Shown piece after piece: positions 27,743 through 34,814 of a stretch of DNA of 64,000 nt (positions are counted from its first letter, which is position 1; the number at the start of each line of letters is the position of its first letter). A program made the position numbers and the translations under genes. This DNA comes from Bacteroidales bacterium (GTDB taxonomy: Bacteria; Bacteroidota; Bacteroidia; Bacteroidales; F082). The notes under the pieces were generated by a model that made no database searches, was not told the DNA's origin, and saw only the letters and a program-made list of their open reading frames with translations. Location: assembly GCA_016284305.1 (NCBI GenBank), contig JAEEON010000074.1, positions 124,001-188,000 on the forward strand. Reading direction: 5' to 3'.

Positions 27743-27790
27743 CAATTAATTTGGATTAATAGAGTTATTAAAAAGCAAAAAGATACCATT

Positions 27791-28435
27791 ATGAAAAACA
27801 AAATCACCTCTGTATTGCTGGTTCTCCTCGCCACGTTCATCACTTTGGGAGGAACCACAAGCTGCAAAAGTAAGAAACGTCTCGCTAAGGAAGCCGCCGA
27901 AGCTGAATACAAATCACGGGTGGCCGACGCCGTGAAAGACCTCACTGCCATCCTCGACGATGAGACCCCTTGGACCCTTGAAGAAAAAGAACACCGTGTT
28001 CAGACCATCAAGGACTGGAACCTTCAAAACGCCGAAGTTGATGACCTGCTGTTCCAAGTCGAGAAAAAACTCGCCCGCGAACGCGCACAAGCCGAACAAG
28101 CCGCTGAAGCCGCACGAAAAGATGCTGAAGCAAAAGCACAAGCACAACAACCCAAAAACGTACTCGAAACCAATTTCTCTCGCATCGCTGCCTCCAACAA
28201 CGTCACCCAGGCCAATAGCATCATCAACGAGACCTTGAAACTATTCGAATCCAAAAATGTCCCCGTGCTTATCATCATTAGCCAAGCCGGAGGCTTCAAC
28301 GACTATGACCGCCCAACTACCATCGAGAATTACCTCAACTACCTCAAGGACCAAAAAGTTTCGCGCAACAGGGTATCCGACTTAAAATTCAACGACAACG
28401 GCAAGATCACAGAAGTAGAACTCATCAAAAACTAA
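27791..28435 (+). CDS. Predicted lipoprotein with coiled coil, function unknown
   Basis: This 214-residue protein has a lipoprotein signal (hydrophobic run ending TTSC). It then has a highly charged, alanine- and glutamine-rich helical segment (about residues 95-125, EQAAEAARKDAEAKAQAQQ) likely to form a coiled coil, and a C-terminal alpha/beta part ending in NDNGKITEVELIKN. I do not recognise a family. It is the first gene of an operon of exported proteins, seven bases before the next. I use the ATG at 27791, since an upstream in-frame GTG lies in the repeat and terminator. Confidence 0.75.
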   Translation: MKNKITSVLLVLLATFITLGGTTSCKSKKRLAKEAAEAEYKSRVADAVKDLTAILDDETPWTLEEKEHRVQTIKDWNLQNAEVDDLLFQVEKKLARERAQAEQAAEAARKDAEAKAQAQQPKNVLETNFSRIAASNNVTQANSIINETLKLFESKNVPVLIIISQAGGFNDYDRPTTIENYLNYLKDQKVSRNRVSDLKFNDNGKITEVELIKN

Positions 28436-28441
28436 AAGGAT

Positions 28442-29017
28442 ATGAAAAAAACATTGGCATTGTTAGCCCTCGTCCTGCTCTTCGCAGGCAGTGCCTTGGC
28501 ACAAGACGATATCGACTTCGAACGTAAGCAAGCCATCGACAGCCTCGCCCTCGAGAAGGTGCGCGACCTCAGCAAATACATCAAGATTGTAGGCTCCAAG
28601 GAAACTGCCTGGAGCGAAGCCAACCGCGTCATCGACCGCGCCGAAGAACTGTTCATGACCAACGCCGAGATCGGCGTCTCCTCTGTCAACAGCACCAACA
28701 TCAAATACTATAAGGTGCGCCCCTATTTTGAACACCTGATGCGTCTCAACTATGACCGCGTCGAGATTGAATGGTACAACATCGAGTACGTCTCCGACCT
28801 GCAACGTCAGCCCGACGGGACCTACGTGGGCGTCATCACCATCTTCCAGACCTTCCGTGGCTACGACAAGGAAGGTAACCTCGCCTACAAAGACACAACG
28901 AAAAAAGACATCACCGTCTATGTCAAACGCAAGGAAACCCAAATCGGAGGCCGCATGATCGGCTTCTGGGATGTCTTGCTCGGCGACATGAGAGTGAAGG
29001 AGACCGCAAATAAATGA
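28442..29017 (+). CDS. Small exported protein, function unknown
   Basis: This 191-residue protein has a clear signal peptide cut after ALA, leaving Gln (QDDIDF). The mature part is mixed alpha/beta and ends in beta strands (YVGVITIFQTFRGYD, DITVYVKRKE, IGFWDVLLGDM), compatible with an NTF2-like or lipocalin-like fold, but I cannot assign a family. It overlaps the next gene by four bases (ATGA), so the two are translationally coupled and probably work together in the periplasm. Confidence 0.75.
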   Translation: MKKTLALLALVLLFAGSALAQDDIDFERKQAIDSLALEKVRDLSKYIKIVGSKETAWSEANRVIDRAEELFMTNAEIGVSSVNSTNIKYYKVRPYFEHLMRLNYDRVEIEWYNIEYVSDLQRQPDGTYVGVITIFQTFRGYDKEGNLAYKDTTKKDITVYVKRKETQIGGRMIGFWDVLLGDMRVKETANK

Positions 29018-29889
29018 GTGAGAAGAAGATAGAAGACGGAAGACGGAAGACAGAAGACAGAAGGTCTTCTGTTGTACTCCTTATTTTGTTATTGGCCGTC
29101 ATGGCAATGCCCGCCATGGCTCAGAACATCGGTGACTTCCAGATGGATGAAACCAACCTCTATGCCATGACCAAGCAGATGGGTCAATTTATCCGTCGCT
29201 TCAACTACGAGGAAGACCAGTTCGGCTATAAGATCAACCCGAAAGACCCTGCTTACCATAACCGACAAAAACGCCAACAGTCACTCGCCATCCTTTTCGA
29301 CCAAGCGACCTATGGTAACCAACCTGACTTGCAACGCTTCTTCATCGAAGATGTCACCGCCGATGACTCTACCTTCATGACTTTCCTCGGCGGACGTTGG
29401 TATTCAGAGGTGTCGGCCACCTTTAAATACAAGGGCAAGGACGTCAGCCTCATCATGATTCTCGGCATCGAAAAGGAAGGCTTGGGCTCCAAGTGGGTGC
29501 TTAACAATATCTATTTCTCCGAATTCAACAAACTATTTCCCACCGGCGAGATGGCCGAAAAGGAAAAGCATTTCCTGCATCCCATGAGCCACGAACTCGA
29601 CTTCATGAACATCTACAAGATCTTCAAGGAGCCAGAAATCATCGAATACTATGCCTCCAAGTCGTTTGAACCTGATTACCTTACCCTCTTCTTCTATGAG
29701 GTCAAAAAAGGAAACCTGGTCTTCCAAAATGTTGACGCGGTCAAGTTCCATGTTTTCCAAATCAAGGACTGGTACTTCGAGGTATCGTGGTTTAACCGCA
29801 GTGGAAGCAACGCCGGATGGCTCATCTCCAACCTAATCTATCTTCCTGAAAAGGAAAAAACAGAACTGATCAAATTCTACGAACCATGA
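29014..29889 (+). CDS. Exported protein with a repeat-derived signal-peptide head, function unknown
   Basis: This 291-residue protein begins MSEKKIEDGRRKTEDRRSS, followed by a hydrophobic core (VVLLILLLAVMAMPAMA) and Gln at +1. The charged head is unusually long for a signal peptide and is encoded by about six AGAAGAC-type units, the same repeat that enters RadA and ManC. The mature part is unassigned, with an aromatic-rich C-terminal half (YYASKSFEPDYLTLFFYEV). It overlaps the genes on both sides by four bases, so it is fully coupled in the operon. A start inside the hydrophobic core would destroy the leader, so I keep the first ATG. Confidence 0.75.
   Translation: MSEKKIEDGRRKTEDRRSSVVLLILLLAVMAMPAMAQNIGDFQMDETNLYAMTKQMGQFIRRFNYEEDQFGYKINPKDPAYHNRQKRQQSLAILFDQATYGNQPDLQRFFIEDVTADDSTFMTFLGGRWYSEVSATFKYKGKDVSLIMILGIEKEGLGSKWVLNNIYFSEFNKLFPTGEMAEKEKHFLHPMSHELDFMNIYKIFKEPEIIEYYASKSFEPDYLTLFFYEVKKGNLVFQNVDAVKFHVFQIKDWYFEVSWFNRSGSNAGWLISNLIYLPEKEKTELIKFYEP
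29019..29063 (+). repeat. Seven-base tandem repeat, AGAAGAC type, encoding a signal-peptide head
   Basis: About six units (AGAAGAT, AGAAGAC, GGAAGAC and variants) follow the start codon of the gene at 29014 and encode its charged N-terminus. Confidence 0.85.
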
Positions 29890-32498
29890 TTTTAAAGTTG
29901 AGAGTTGAAAGTTTAAAGTTGAGAGTTGCATTTCTGATGTTGTGCTGTATGGGCATCAGCCTAACATCAACGGCACAGAAAAAGAACCAAAACAACAGCG
30001 GCCTCACCAAAGAGGAGTTGGCTAACTATGAGATTGAGATCCACAAGATGGTGAACTATCTGCAAGAGACCCTGAACTTTATTGGTGATCCCAGCCAAAC
30101 CGCCCAGGAGAAGGAAATCATCTTCACACAAAGCTATGCCAAGATCTTTCAAGACGACAAAGTGCAGATCGAGGACGACCTCGACACCAAGCGTAGCACC
30201 ACCCTCTCCAAAGACGTTCAGGCTTACCTCAAGGACATCGATTTCTTCTTCCAGTATGCCCAGTTCACGTTCAACATCCAAAGCATCGCCAACCTCAGCA
30301 AACAAGACGGGTCGCCCTATTTCAAAGTATCCATGAACCGCCAGCTGGTGGCCAAGACCGTCACCAATGACTCCATCAACGAAGTCAAAAACCGTTTTAT
30401 CGAGATTAACCTCGACAAGAAAAACAATGACCTCAAAATTGCTAGCATCTATACTACCAAAATCAACGAAAAACAGTCGCTGCAATATTGGTGGAACTCC
30501 ATGCCTAGTGCTTGGAAAGACTACTTTGGCAAAGACCTTAAGGTTAATGACACTATCCCGCTCAAATCGGTGATGCAAGTCAACGAAAACGACTTCATTT
30601 ATGGTTACCCGATTTTGTCTGAGATTGACGGTGAGACCATTGTCACCGACTGGAAAGAGACCGTGGTGAAAACGGGGCTTGACACCCTTTACAAACAACT
30701 CAAGACGTTGAGTCTCACACAAGTTGTTGATGTGAGTGGCATCAAAACCATCACCTCTCTTGAGCCATTATCGGAGCTTTCCGATCTCAGCGTGCTCAAC
30801 ATCTCCGGTACCAATACCAACGACCTCACGCCTTTGCGTAACGCCAACAAACTCAAGGTCCTCAAAGTCGCCGACACACGCATCAACGATCTTACGCCTT
30901 TGAAATATGATTTGATGATCAACGAGTTGGACGTGTCGCATACCGATGTCGAAGACCTCTCCATTTTGGGCACTTTGAGCAACATCGAGAAGTTGAATGT
31001 CGCTCACACGATGATCAACAACCTGAGAGCCGTCGAACAATGTCCCAATATCAAGTATTTAGTTGCAGAAGGTTGCAAGATCGTCAACCTTCAGTCGGTC
31101 GGAAAACTGGAGAATTTGGTTGCACTCGACGTGAGCAACACCAGTGTCAGGGATCTTACACCCATCAGCAATATCAAGTCGTTGCAAAGTCTCAAAATCT
31201 CGAGAACGCCCATCAACAGCTTGGAGGCTTTACGCGAGATGGAGAATCTCAAGGAACTGTATTGCAGCAACACCGCCGTCAAGGACCTCTCACCACTCAA
31301 GAGCCATCGCAGACTGAGCAAGATTTATTGCGACAACACCCGTATCGACGTAAACCAAGCCAGCGAGTTCAGTAAAGAGAACCCCTTCACCTTGGTCATC
31401 TACGATACCAAGGCCCTGGAGCAATGGTGGGAAAACCTCCCCATTTATTGGAAAGCTGTCTTTTCGCAGCAAGTCCGTCTCACCGGTGATCCTTCCACCG
31501 AGCAACTTCACGAAGTCATCAACATGACCGACCTCGACCTCTCGGGGAGCGACTATTTGCAGAACCTGATTCCAGTGAGCCGACTCACCAATCTCGTCAA
31601 CCTCAACATCTCTAACACCGAGATCAACCGACTCGACCCCTTGTATGGAATGACCAACATCGAGAACATCAACCTGGAGAATACCTATGTCAGCGACCTT
31701 GCTCCTCTTTCAACGATGAGCAGTCTCAAGGTCTTGAATATCAGCAACACGCCAGTCGATGACCTCACGCCCTTGGCAGGCAACAACCATCTCGACATCA
31801 TCTGGGCCAACAACACCTCAATCAACCAACGCAAGGTGAATGAGCTGAAAGAACAGTTACCCAACGTCACCGTAGTGTTTCAAACTGAAGCTTTGCAACG
31901 TTGGTGGGAAAATCTCAACGACACGTGGAAGGACATCCTCAGGGAGAATGTGAAGTGTGAAGATTACACGCCTTCGCCTTTGGTGTTACAGAAGATGATC
32001 GATCTAAAAGACCTCAGCATCGAGCAGGAAAACACTATCCAGTCGCTGGAACCTCTTCGCGACTTTTATTGGATTGAGCGTCTCAGTGTGGTGAGCCAAG
32101 GGATTCGCGACATCAAGCCTTTGGCCAACAAGGGGCATCTCAGCGAGCTGCTCATCCAGAATAATCCCATCAATGACCTGAGTCCTCTTGAGAACGACAC
32201 CCTGCTTACCGTGCTCAACATTGAGAACACGCAAGTGGACGACCTCTCCGCTTTGGAGAATCTGGGGCATCTGCGCATCCTCAACGCCAGTGGAACTGGG
32301 GTGAAGTCGCTCAAGCCTTTGGCCAAGATGACTCAGCTCGAAGAGTTGCTGATCAACAACACCAACGTCAAATCGATTTCACCGGTGGAAAACATCCCCT
32401 CGTTGAAACTGCTCAAGATCTACAATACCAAAGTGAAGAGCAAGACGGTGACGGCGTTGCAGCAAAAGAGGTTTGATTTGAATATAGTTTATTATTAG
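29886..32498 (+). CDS. Exported leucine-rich-repeat protein with three WW-type spacer modules
   Basis: This 870-residue protein has a signal peptide cut after STA (Gln at +1). Its head MILKLRVESLKLRVA is encoded by seven-base AAGTTGA-type repeats. The mature protein has internalin-like LRRs of about 22 residues (pattern L..LDVSNT.V.DLTPL) in three blocks, about 275-505, 545-665 and 705-865. Each block is preceded by a similar helical module containing WW and WK: YWWNSMPSAWKDYF (201-214), QWWENLPIYWKAVF (513-526) and RWWENLNDTWKDIL (672-685). It has no T9SS tail or anchor that I can see. It is coupled to the gene before it and probably binds a protein or glycan at the envelope. Confidence 0.88.
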   Translation: MILKLRVESLKLRVAFLMLCCMGISLTSTAQKKNQNNSGLTKEELANYEIEIHKMVNYLQETLNFIGDPSQTAQEKEIIFTQSYAKIFQDDKVQIEDDLDTKRSTTLSKDVQAYLKDIDFFFQYAQFTFNIQSIANLSKQDGSPYFKVSMNRQLVAKTVTNDSINEVKNRFIEINLDKKNNDLKIASIYTTKINEKQSLQYWWNSMPSAWKDYFGKDLKVNDTIPLKSVMQVNENDFIYGYPILSEIDGETIVTDWKETVVKTGLDTLYKQLKTLSLTQVVDVSGIKTITSLEPLSELSDLSVLNISGTNTNDLTPLRNANKLKVLKVADTRINDLTPLKYDLMINELDVSHTDVEDLSILGTLSNIEKLNVAHTMINNLRAVEQCPNIKYLVAEGCKIVNLQSVGKLENLVALDVSNTSVRDLTPISNIKSLQSLKISRTPINSLEALREMENLKELYCSNTAVKDLSPLKSHRRLSKIYCDNTRIDVNQASEFSKENPFTLVIYDTKALEQWWENLPIYWKAVFSQQVRLTGDPSTEQLHEVINMTDLDLSGSDYLQNLIPVSRLTNLVNLNISNTEINRLDPLYGMTNIENINLENTYVSDLAPLSTMSSLKVLNISNTPVDDLTPLAGNNHLDIIWANNTSINQRKVNELKEQLPNVTVVFQTEALQRWWENLNDTWKDILRENVKCEDYTPSPLVLQKMIDLKDLSIEQENTIQSLEPLRDFYWIERLSVVSQGIRDIKPLANKGHLSELLIQNNPINDLSPLENDTLLTVLNIENTQVDDLSALENLGHLRILNASGTGVKSLKPLAKMTQLEELLINNTNVKSISPVENIPSLKLLKIYNTKVKSKTVTALQQKRFDLNIVYY
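29894..29928 (+). repeat. Seven-base tandem repeat, AAGTTGA type, encoding a signal-peptide head
   Basis: Five units read AAGTTGA, GAGTTGA, AAGTTTA, AAGTTGA and GAGTTGC, directly after the start codon of the LRR gene. Shorter traces occur on the minus strand at 42893-42909 and 34159-34169. Confidence 0.8.
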
Positions 32499-32523
32499 AA
32501 GACAGAAGTAAGAAGTAAGAAGA
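32497..32523 (+). repeat. Seven-base tandem repeat, AGAAGTA type, between LRR and M28 genes
   Basis: About four units (AGAAGAC, AGAAGTA, AGAAGTA, AGAAGAA) overlap the LRR stop codon and fill the gap to the next ATG at 32524. Confidence 0.8.
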
Positions 32524-33528
32524 ATGAGAAGGGGTACTATTTTAGTTTTATTAATGATGTTCATTTGGGCTTGTGACCGTCAGCCCAACCAACCGAAGAT
32601 TGAGGAACCAAAGCCATCGAAAACGGTGACAGTGCCTACGTTTAACGCCGATTCGGCATATGCTTTTGTGAAGGCCCAAACCGACTTTGGTCCGAGGGTG
32701 GCTGGCTCCGAGGCACACGAGTTGTGTGCTGAATGGCTGGTCAACAAGCTCACGGGCTATGCCGACACCGTGATCGTTCAAGAGTTCCGGACTCGTATCT
32801 TCAACAACAAAGGCATGGATGGCAAGAACATCATCGCCTCATTCAATCCAAAAGCAGGCAAACGCATCGTGTTATGTGCTCATTGGGATTCTAGGCCTTT
32901 TGCCGACCATGATCCTGACGAAGCCAATTGGAATCTTCCTATCGACGGTGCCAACGACGGCGCCAGCGGCGTGGGTGTGCTCATTGAATGCGCCCGTTGT
33001 TTCCGTGAGCAGCCCCTCAACGAGAAACTGGGCGTTGATCTCATCTTCTTCGACTTGGAGGACTATGGGCCTAGACAAGATCAGTCGGAGCAGTATTATG
33101 ACGACCGTCGCAACCACTGGGCTTTAGGCTCACAATACTGGGCTGCCCATCCTCATATCCCGGGTTATCAAGCCTCTTACGGCATCTTGCTCGACATGGT
33201 AGGTAACAGCAACCCCAACTTCATGAAGGAGTATTACTCGCAAGGCTATGCTGCTTGGTTGAGCAACAAAGTTTGGCGAACAGCACAGAACTTAGGGTAT
33301 GATCAGCATTTCGTCAACGAACTGGGTGACCCCATCAGCGACGACCATCTTCCCATGAACGAGATCGCCGGCATCCCAACCATCGACATCATCGACTTGA
33401 GGCCGGAAAGCAGCAACCAATGTTTCCCCGAAACCTGGCATACGCTTCAAGACACCTTTGAAAACATCGACAAAAACAGTCTTGGAATGGTCGGAAACGT
33501 CCTTAATTACACCGTTTATCAAGAATAG
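32524..33528 (+). CDS. M28 family lipoprotein, glutaminyl-cyclase-like
   Basis: This 334-residue lipoprotein (lipobox IWAC, Cys17) has the M28 fold of animal-type glutaminyl cyclases. Visible features are FGPRVAGSEAH (55-65), His120 (CAHWDSRP), Asp145 (GANDGASG), Glu179 (FFDLEDYG), SDDH (272-275) and the cyclase-like CFPETWHTLQD with His306. Such enzymes turn N-terminal Gln of exported proteins into pyroglutamate; the Porphyromonas enzyme does this for secreted proteins. Twelve exported proteins in this window are predicted to expose Gln. It closes the operon 25 bases after the LRR gene. A plain M28 aminopeptidase is the alternative. Confidence 0.87.
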   Translation: MRRGTILVLLMMFIWACDRQPNQPKIEEPKPSKTVTVPTFNADSAYAFVKAQTDFGPRVAGSEAHELCAEWLVNKLTGYADTVIVQEFRTRIFNNKGMDGKNIIASFNPKAGKRIVLCAHWDSRPFADHDPDEANWNLPIDGANDGASGVGVLIECARCFREQPLNEKLGVDLIFFDLEDYGPRQDQSEQYYDDRRNHWALGSQYWAAHPHIPGYQASYGILLDMVGNSNPNFMKEYYSQGYAAWLSNKVWRTAQNLGYDQHFVNELGDPISDDHLPMNEIAGIPTIDIIDLRPESSNQCFPETWHTLQDTFENIDKNSLGMVGNVLNYTVYQE

Positions 33529-33564
33529 TTGAAAAAAAGTTTTTTGCTTAAAATAATTTTTTAC

Positions 33565-33572
33565 TATCTTTG
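33565..33572 (+). promoter_or_regulatory. Bacteroidetes promoter (-33 and -7) for the small barrel gene
   Basis: TATCTTTG at 33565-33572 with TTTG at 33543-33546, 18 bases apart, fits the Bacteroidetes TTTG/TAnnTTTG promoter. The ATG is 41 bases downstream. Confidence 0.65.
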
Positions 33573-33612
33573 CCTTTTGTAAAATACATTCATTCATTAA
33601 AATCATTACACT

Positions 33613-34086
33613 ATGAAAAAATTATTACTTGTTATCGTCGCCGTTATCGGTTTAAGTTTTGCCGCTAACGCACAAAACGCAATTGGTCTTCGTCTTGGTT
33701 ACGGAAACGAGATTTCCTATCAAACAGCCATGGGATCAAATCGTCTTGAAATAGACCTTGGAAGCCTTGACGCCCTTTTGTATCACTACAACTGGAACTT
33801 TCTTTCATTGACAGGTACTTATCAGTGGACCTTCGGTCTTCCTGTTGATGGTCTTGGTTGGTATGTTGGACCTGGTATTATGGGTGGTTTTTACTTGAGC
33901 GAATATGGCGAAGATTATAGAGGACTTAGCATCGGAATTGGTGGTATCATCGGTTTGGATTACCAATTTAAAGGTATTCCGTTACAACTTTCTGTCGATG
34001 CAAGGCCAATGTATGCTGTTGTCCATCCAAAATACTTCAATCCGGTTGGATATTCAGCAGCTTTAGGAGTTCGTTACACGTTCTAA
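33613..34086 (+). CDS. Small outer-membrane beta-barrel protein
   Basis: This 157-residue protein has a signal peptide cut after ANA (Gln at +1). The mature part alternates hydrophobic and polar residues in about eight glycine-rich strands (IGLRLGYGNEIS, LSLTGTYQWTFGL, LGWYVGPGIMGGFYL, YSAALGVRYTF) and ends in Phe, the outer-membrane insertion signal. It resembles OmpA/OmpW-like eight-strand porins without a periplasmic domain. It stands alone between its promoter and a strong terminator. Function unknown. Confidence 0.82.
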   Translation: MKKLLLVIVAVIGLSFAANAQNAIGLRLGYGNEISYQTAMGSNRLEIDLGSLDALLYHYNWNFLSLTGTYQWTFGLPVDGLGWYVGPGIMGGFYLSEYGEDYRGLSIGIGGIIGLDYQFKGIPLQLSVDARPMYAVVHPKYFNPVGYSAALGVRYTF

Positions 34087-34112
34087 AAAGCTTAGGAAAA
34101 CTTTTTTGATGA

Positions 34113-34144
34113 AGAGACGCTCCGTTTGGAGCGTCTCTTTTTTT
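34113..34144 (+). terminator. Strong intrinsic terminator after the barrel gene
   Basis: A perfect 11-base stem (AGAGACGCTCC with GGAGCGTCTCT) and a GTTT loop are followed by seven T. It can also stop the minus-strand cluster that ends at 34167. Confidence 0.92.
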
Positions 34145-34166
34145 ATACTCTATCGATGTTCAACTT

Positions 34167-34814
34167 TCAATTTCCCTTGATGTACTCATCCAATTCGCGT
34201 TTGGTGGCGTCGTAAGCGAAGGAAGCGTTCACCAGATAATACCGGTTTTTCTCCCCGCAATGGGAGTAGGCGAATTTGGCCAGCTCCAAGCGGTTGCTCT
34301 CAAAGGAAAAAAGCTTACAGATTTCGGCCACCTGAGAGGCTTTCATGAGGTTTTGTGAGACGATCTGCTTAGCCAAGATCAATCGAGTGTTGTCGTACGA
34401 TTCCGATTTCAATGCGTTGAGTGCCGTCTCAAATTCGCGATCTGTCATCAACGGTGTGGCATGGGTCTCCAAAGGCATTGTCAACTCCGAATGTGGTATT
34501 CGGGTTGTTTGCTGCCAACCAAAATAATAGCCTTGATGGGTAATGACCATATGCAATGCCAAATGGTTGATCATGAAGTATTGCCCAAAACTATGGCTCT
34601 CGCCATCGTCAAGGACCACCTCTACCCTATGTTTCCCAACGGGTATCTTAGTGATAGAGATGGAACGAACAGGAGTTTCGTTTTGCAAGATCTCATCGAC
34701 ATAGATTCTGAAAGGAGTGTCGATCGTCGTGGAAACCGAGAACTTCCCTGGTTGGGCACAAAGAGGCCCGATAAAAGCGATAGCGAGGATCAAGATTAGC
34801 AGACGTCTTGTCAT
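34167..34814 (-). CDS. Exported DUF4476 domain protein
   Basis: This 215-residue protein has a signal peptide ending LCA with Gln at +1. Residues about 120-212 match the Bacteroidetes DUF4476 domain: FETALNALKSESYDNTRL, AKQIVSQNLMKASQVAEI and LFSFESNRLELAKFAYSHC. The first part is a beta-rich domain possibly of PEGA type (SITKIPVGKHRVEVVLDDG). Function unknown. Its start overlaps the stop of the last PNGase F-like gene by four bases, so it belongs to that operon as its last gene. Confidence 0.82.
   Translation of the reverse strand: MTRRLLILILAIAFIGPLCAQPGKFSVSTTIDTPFRIYVDEILQNETPVRSISITKIPVGKHRVEVVLDDGESHSFGQYFMINHLALHMVITHQGYYFGWQQTTRIPHSELTMPLETHATPLMTDREFETALNALKSESYDNTRLILAKQIVSQNLMKASQVAEICKLFSFESNRLELAKFAYSHCGEKNRYYLVNASFAYDATKRELDEYIKGN

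Noticed and set aside
27665-27790. Longer start for the lipoprotein at 27791, from a GTG at 27665.
   Set aside because: The extension would translate the repeat and the EF-G2 terminator and would bury the lipoprotein signal.
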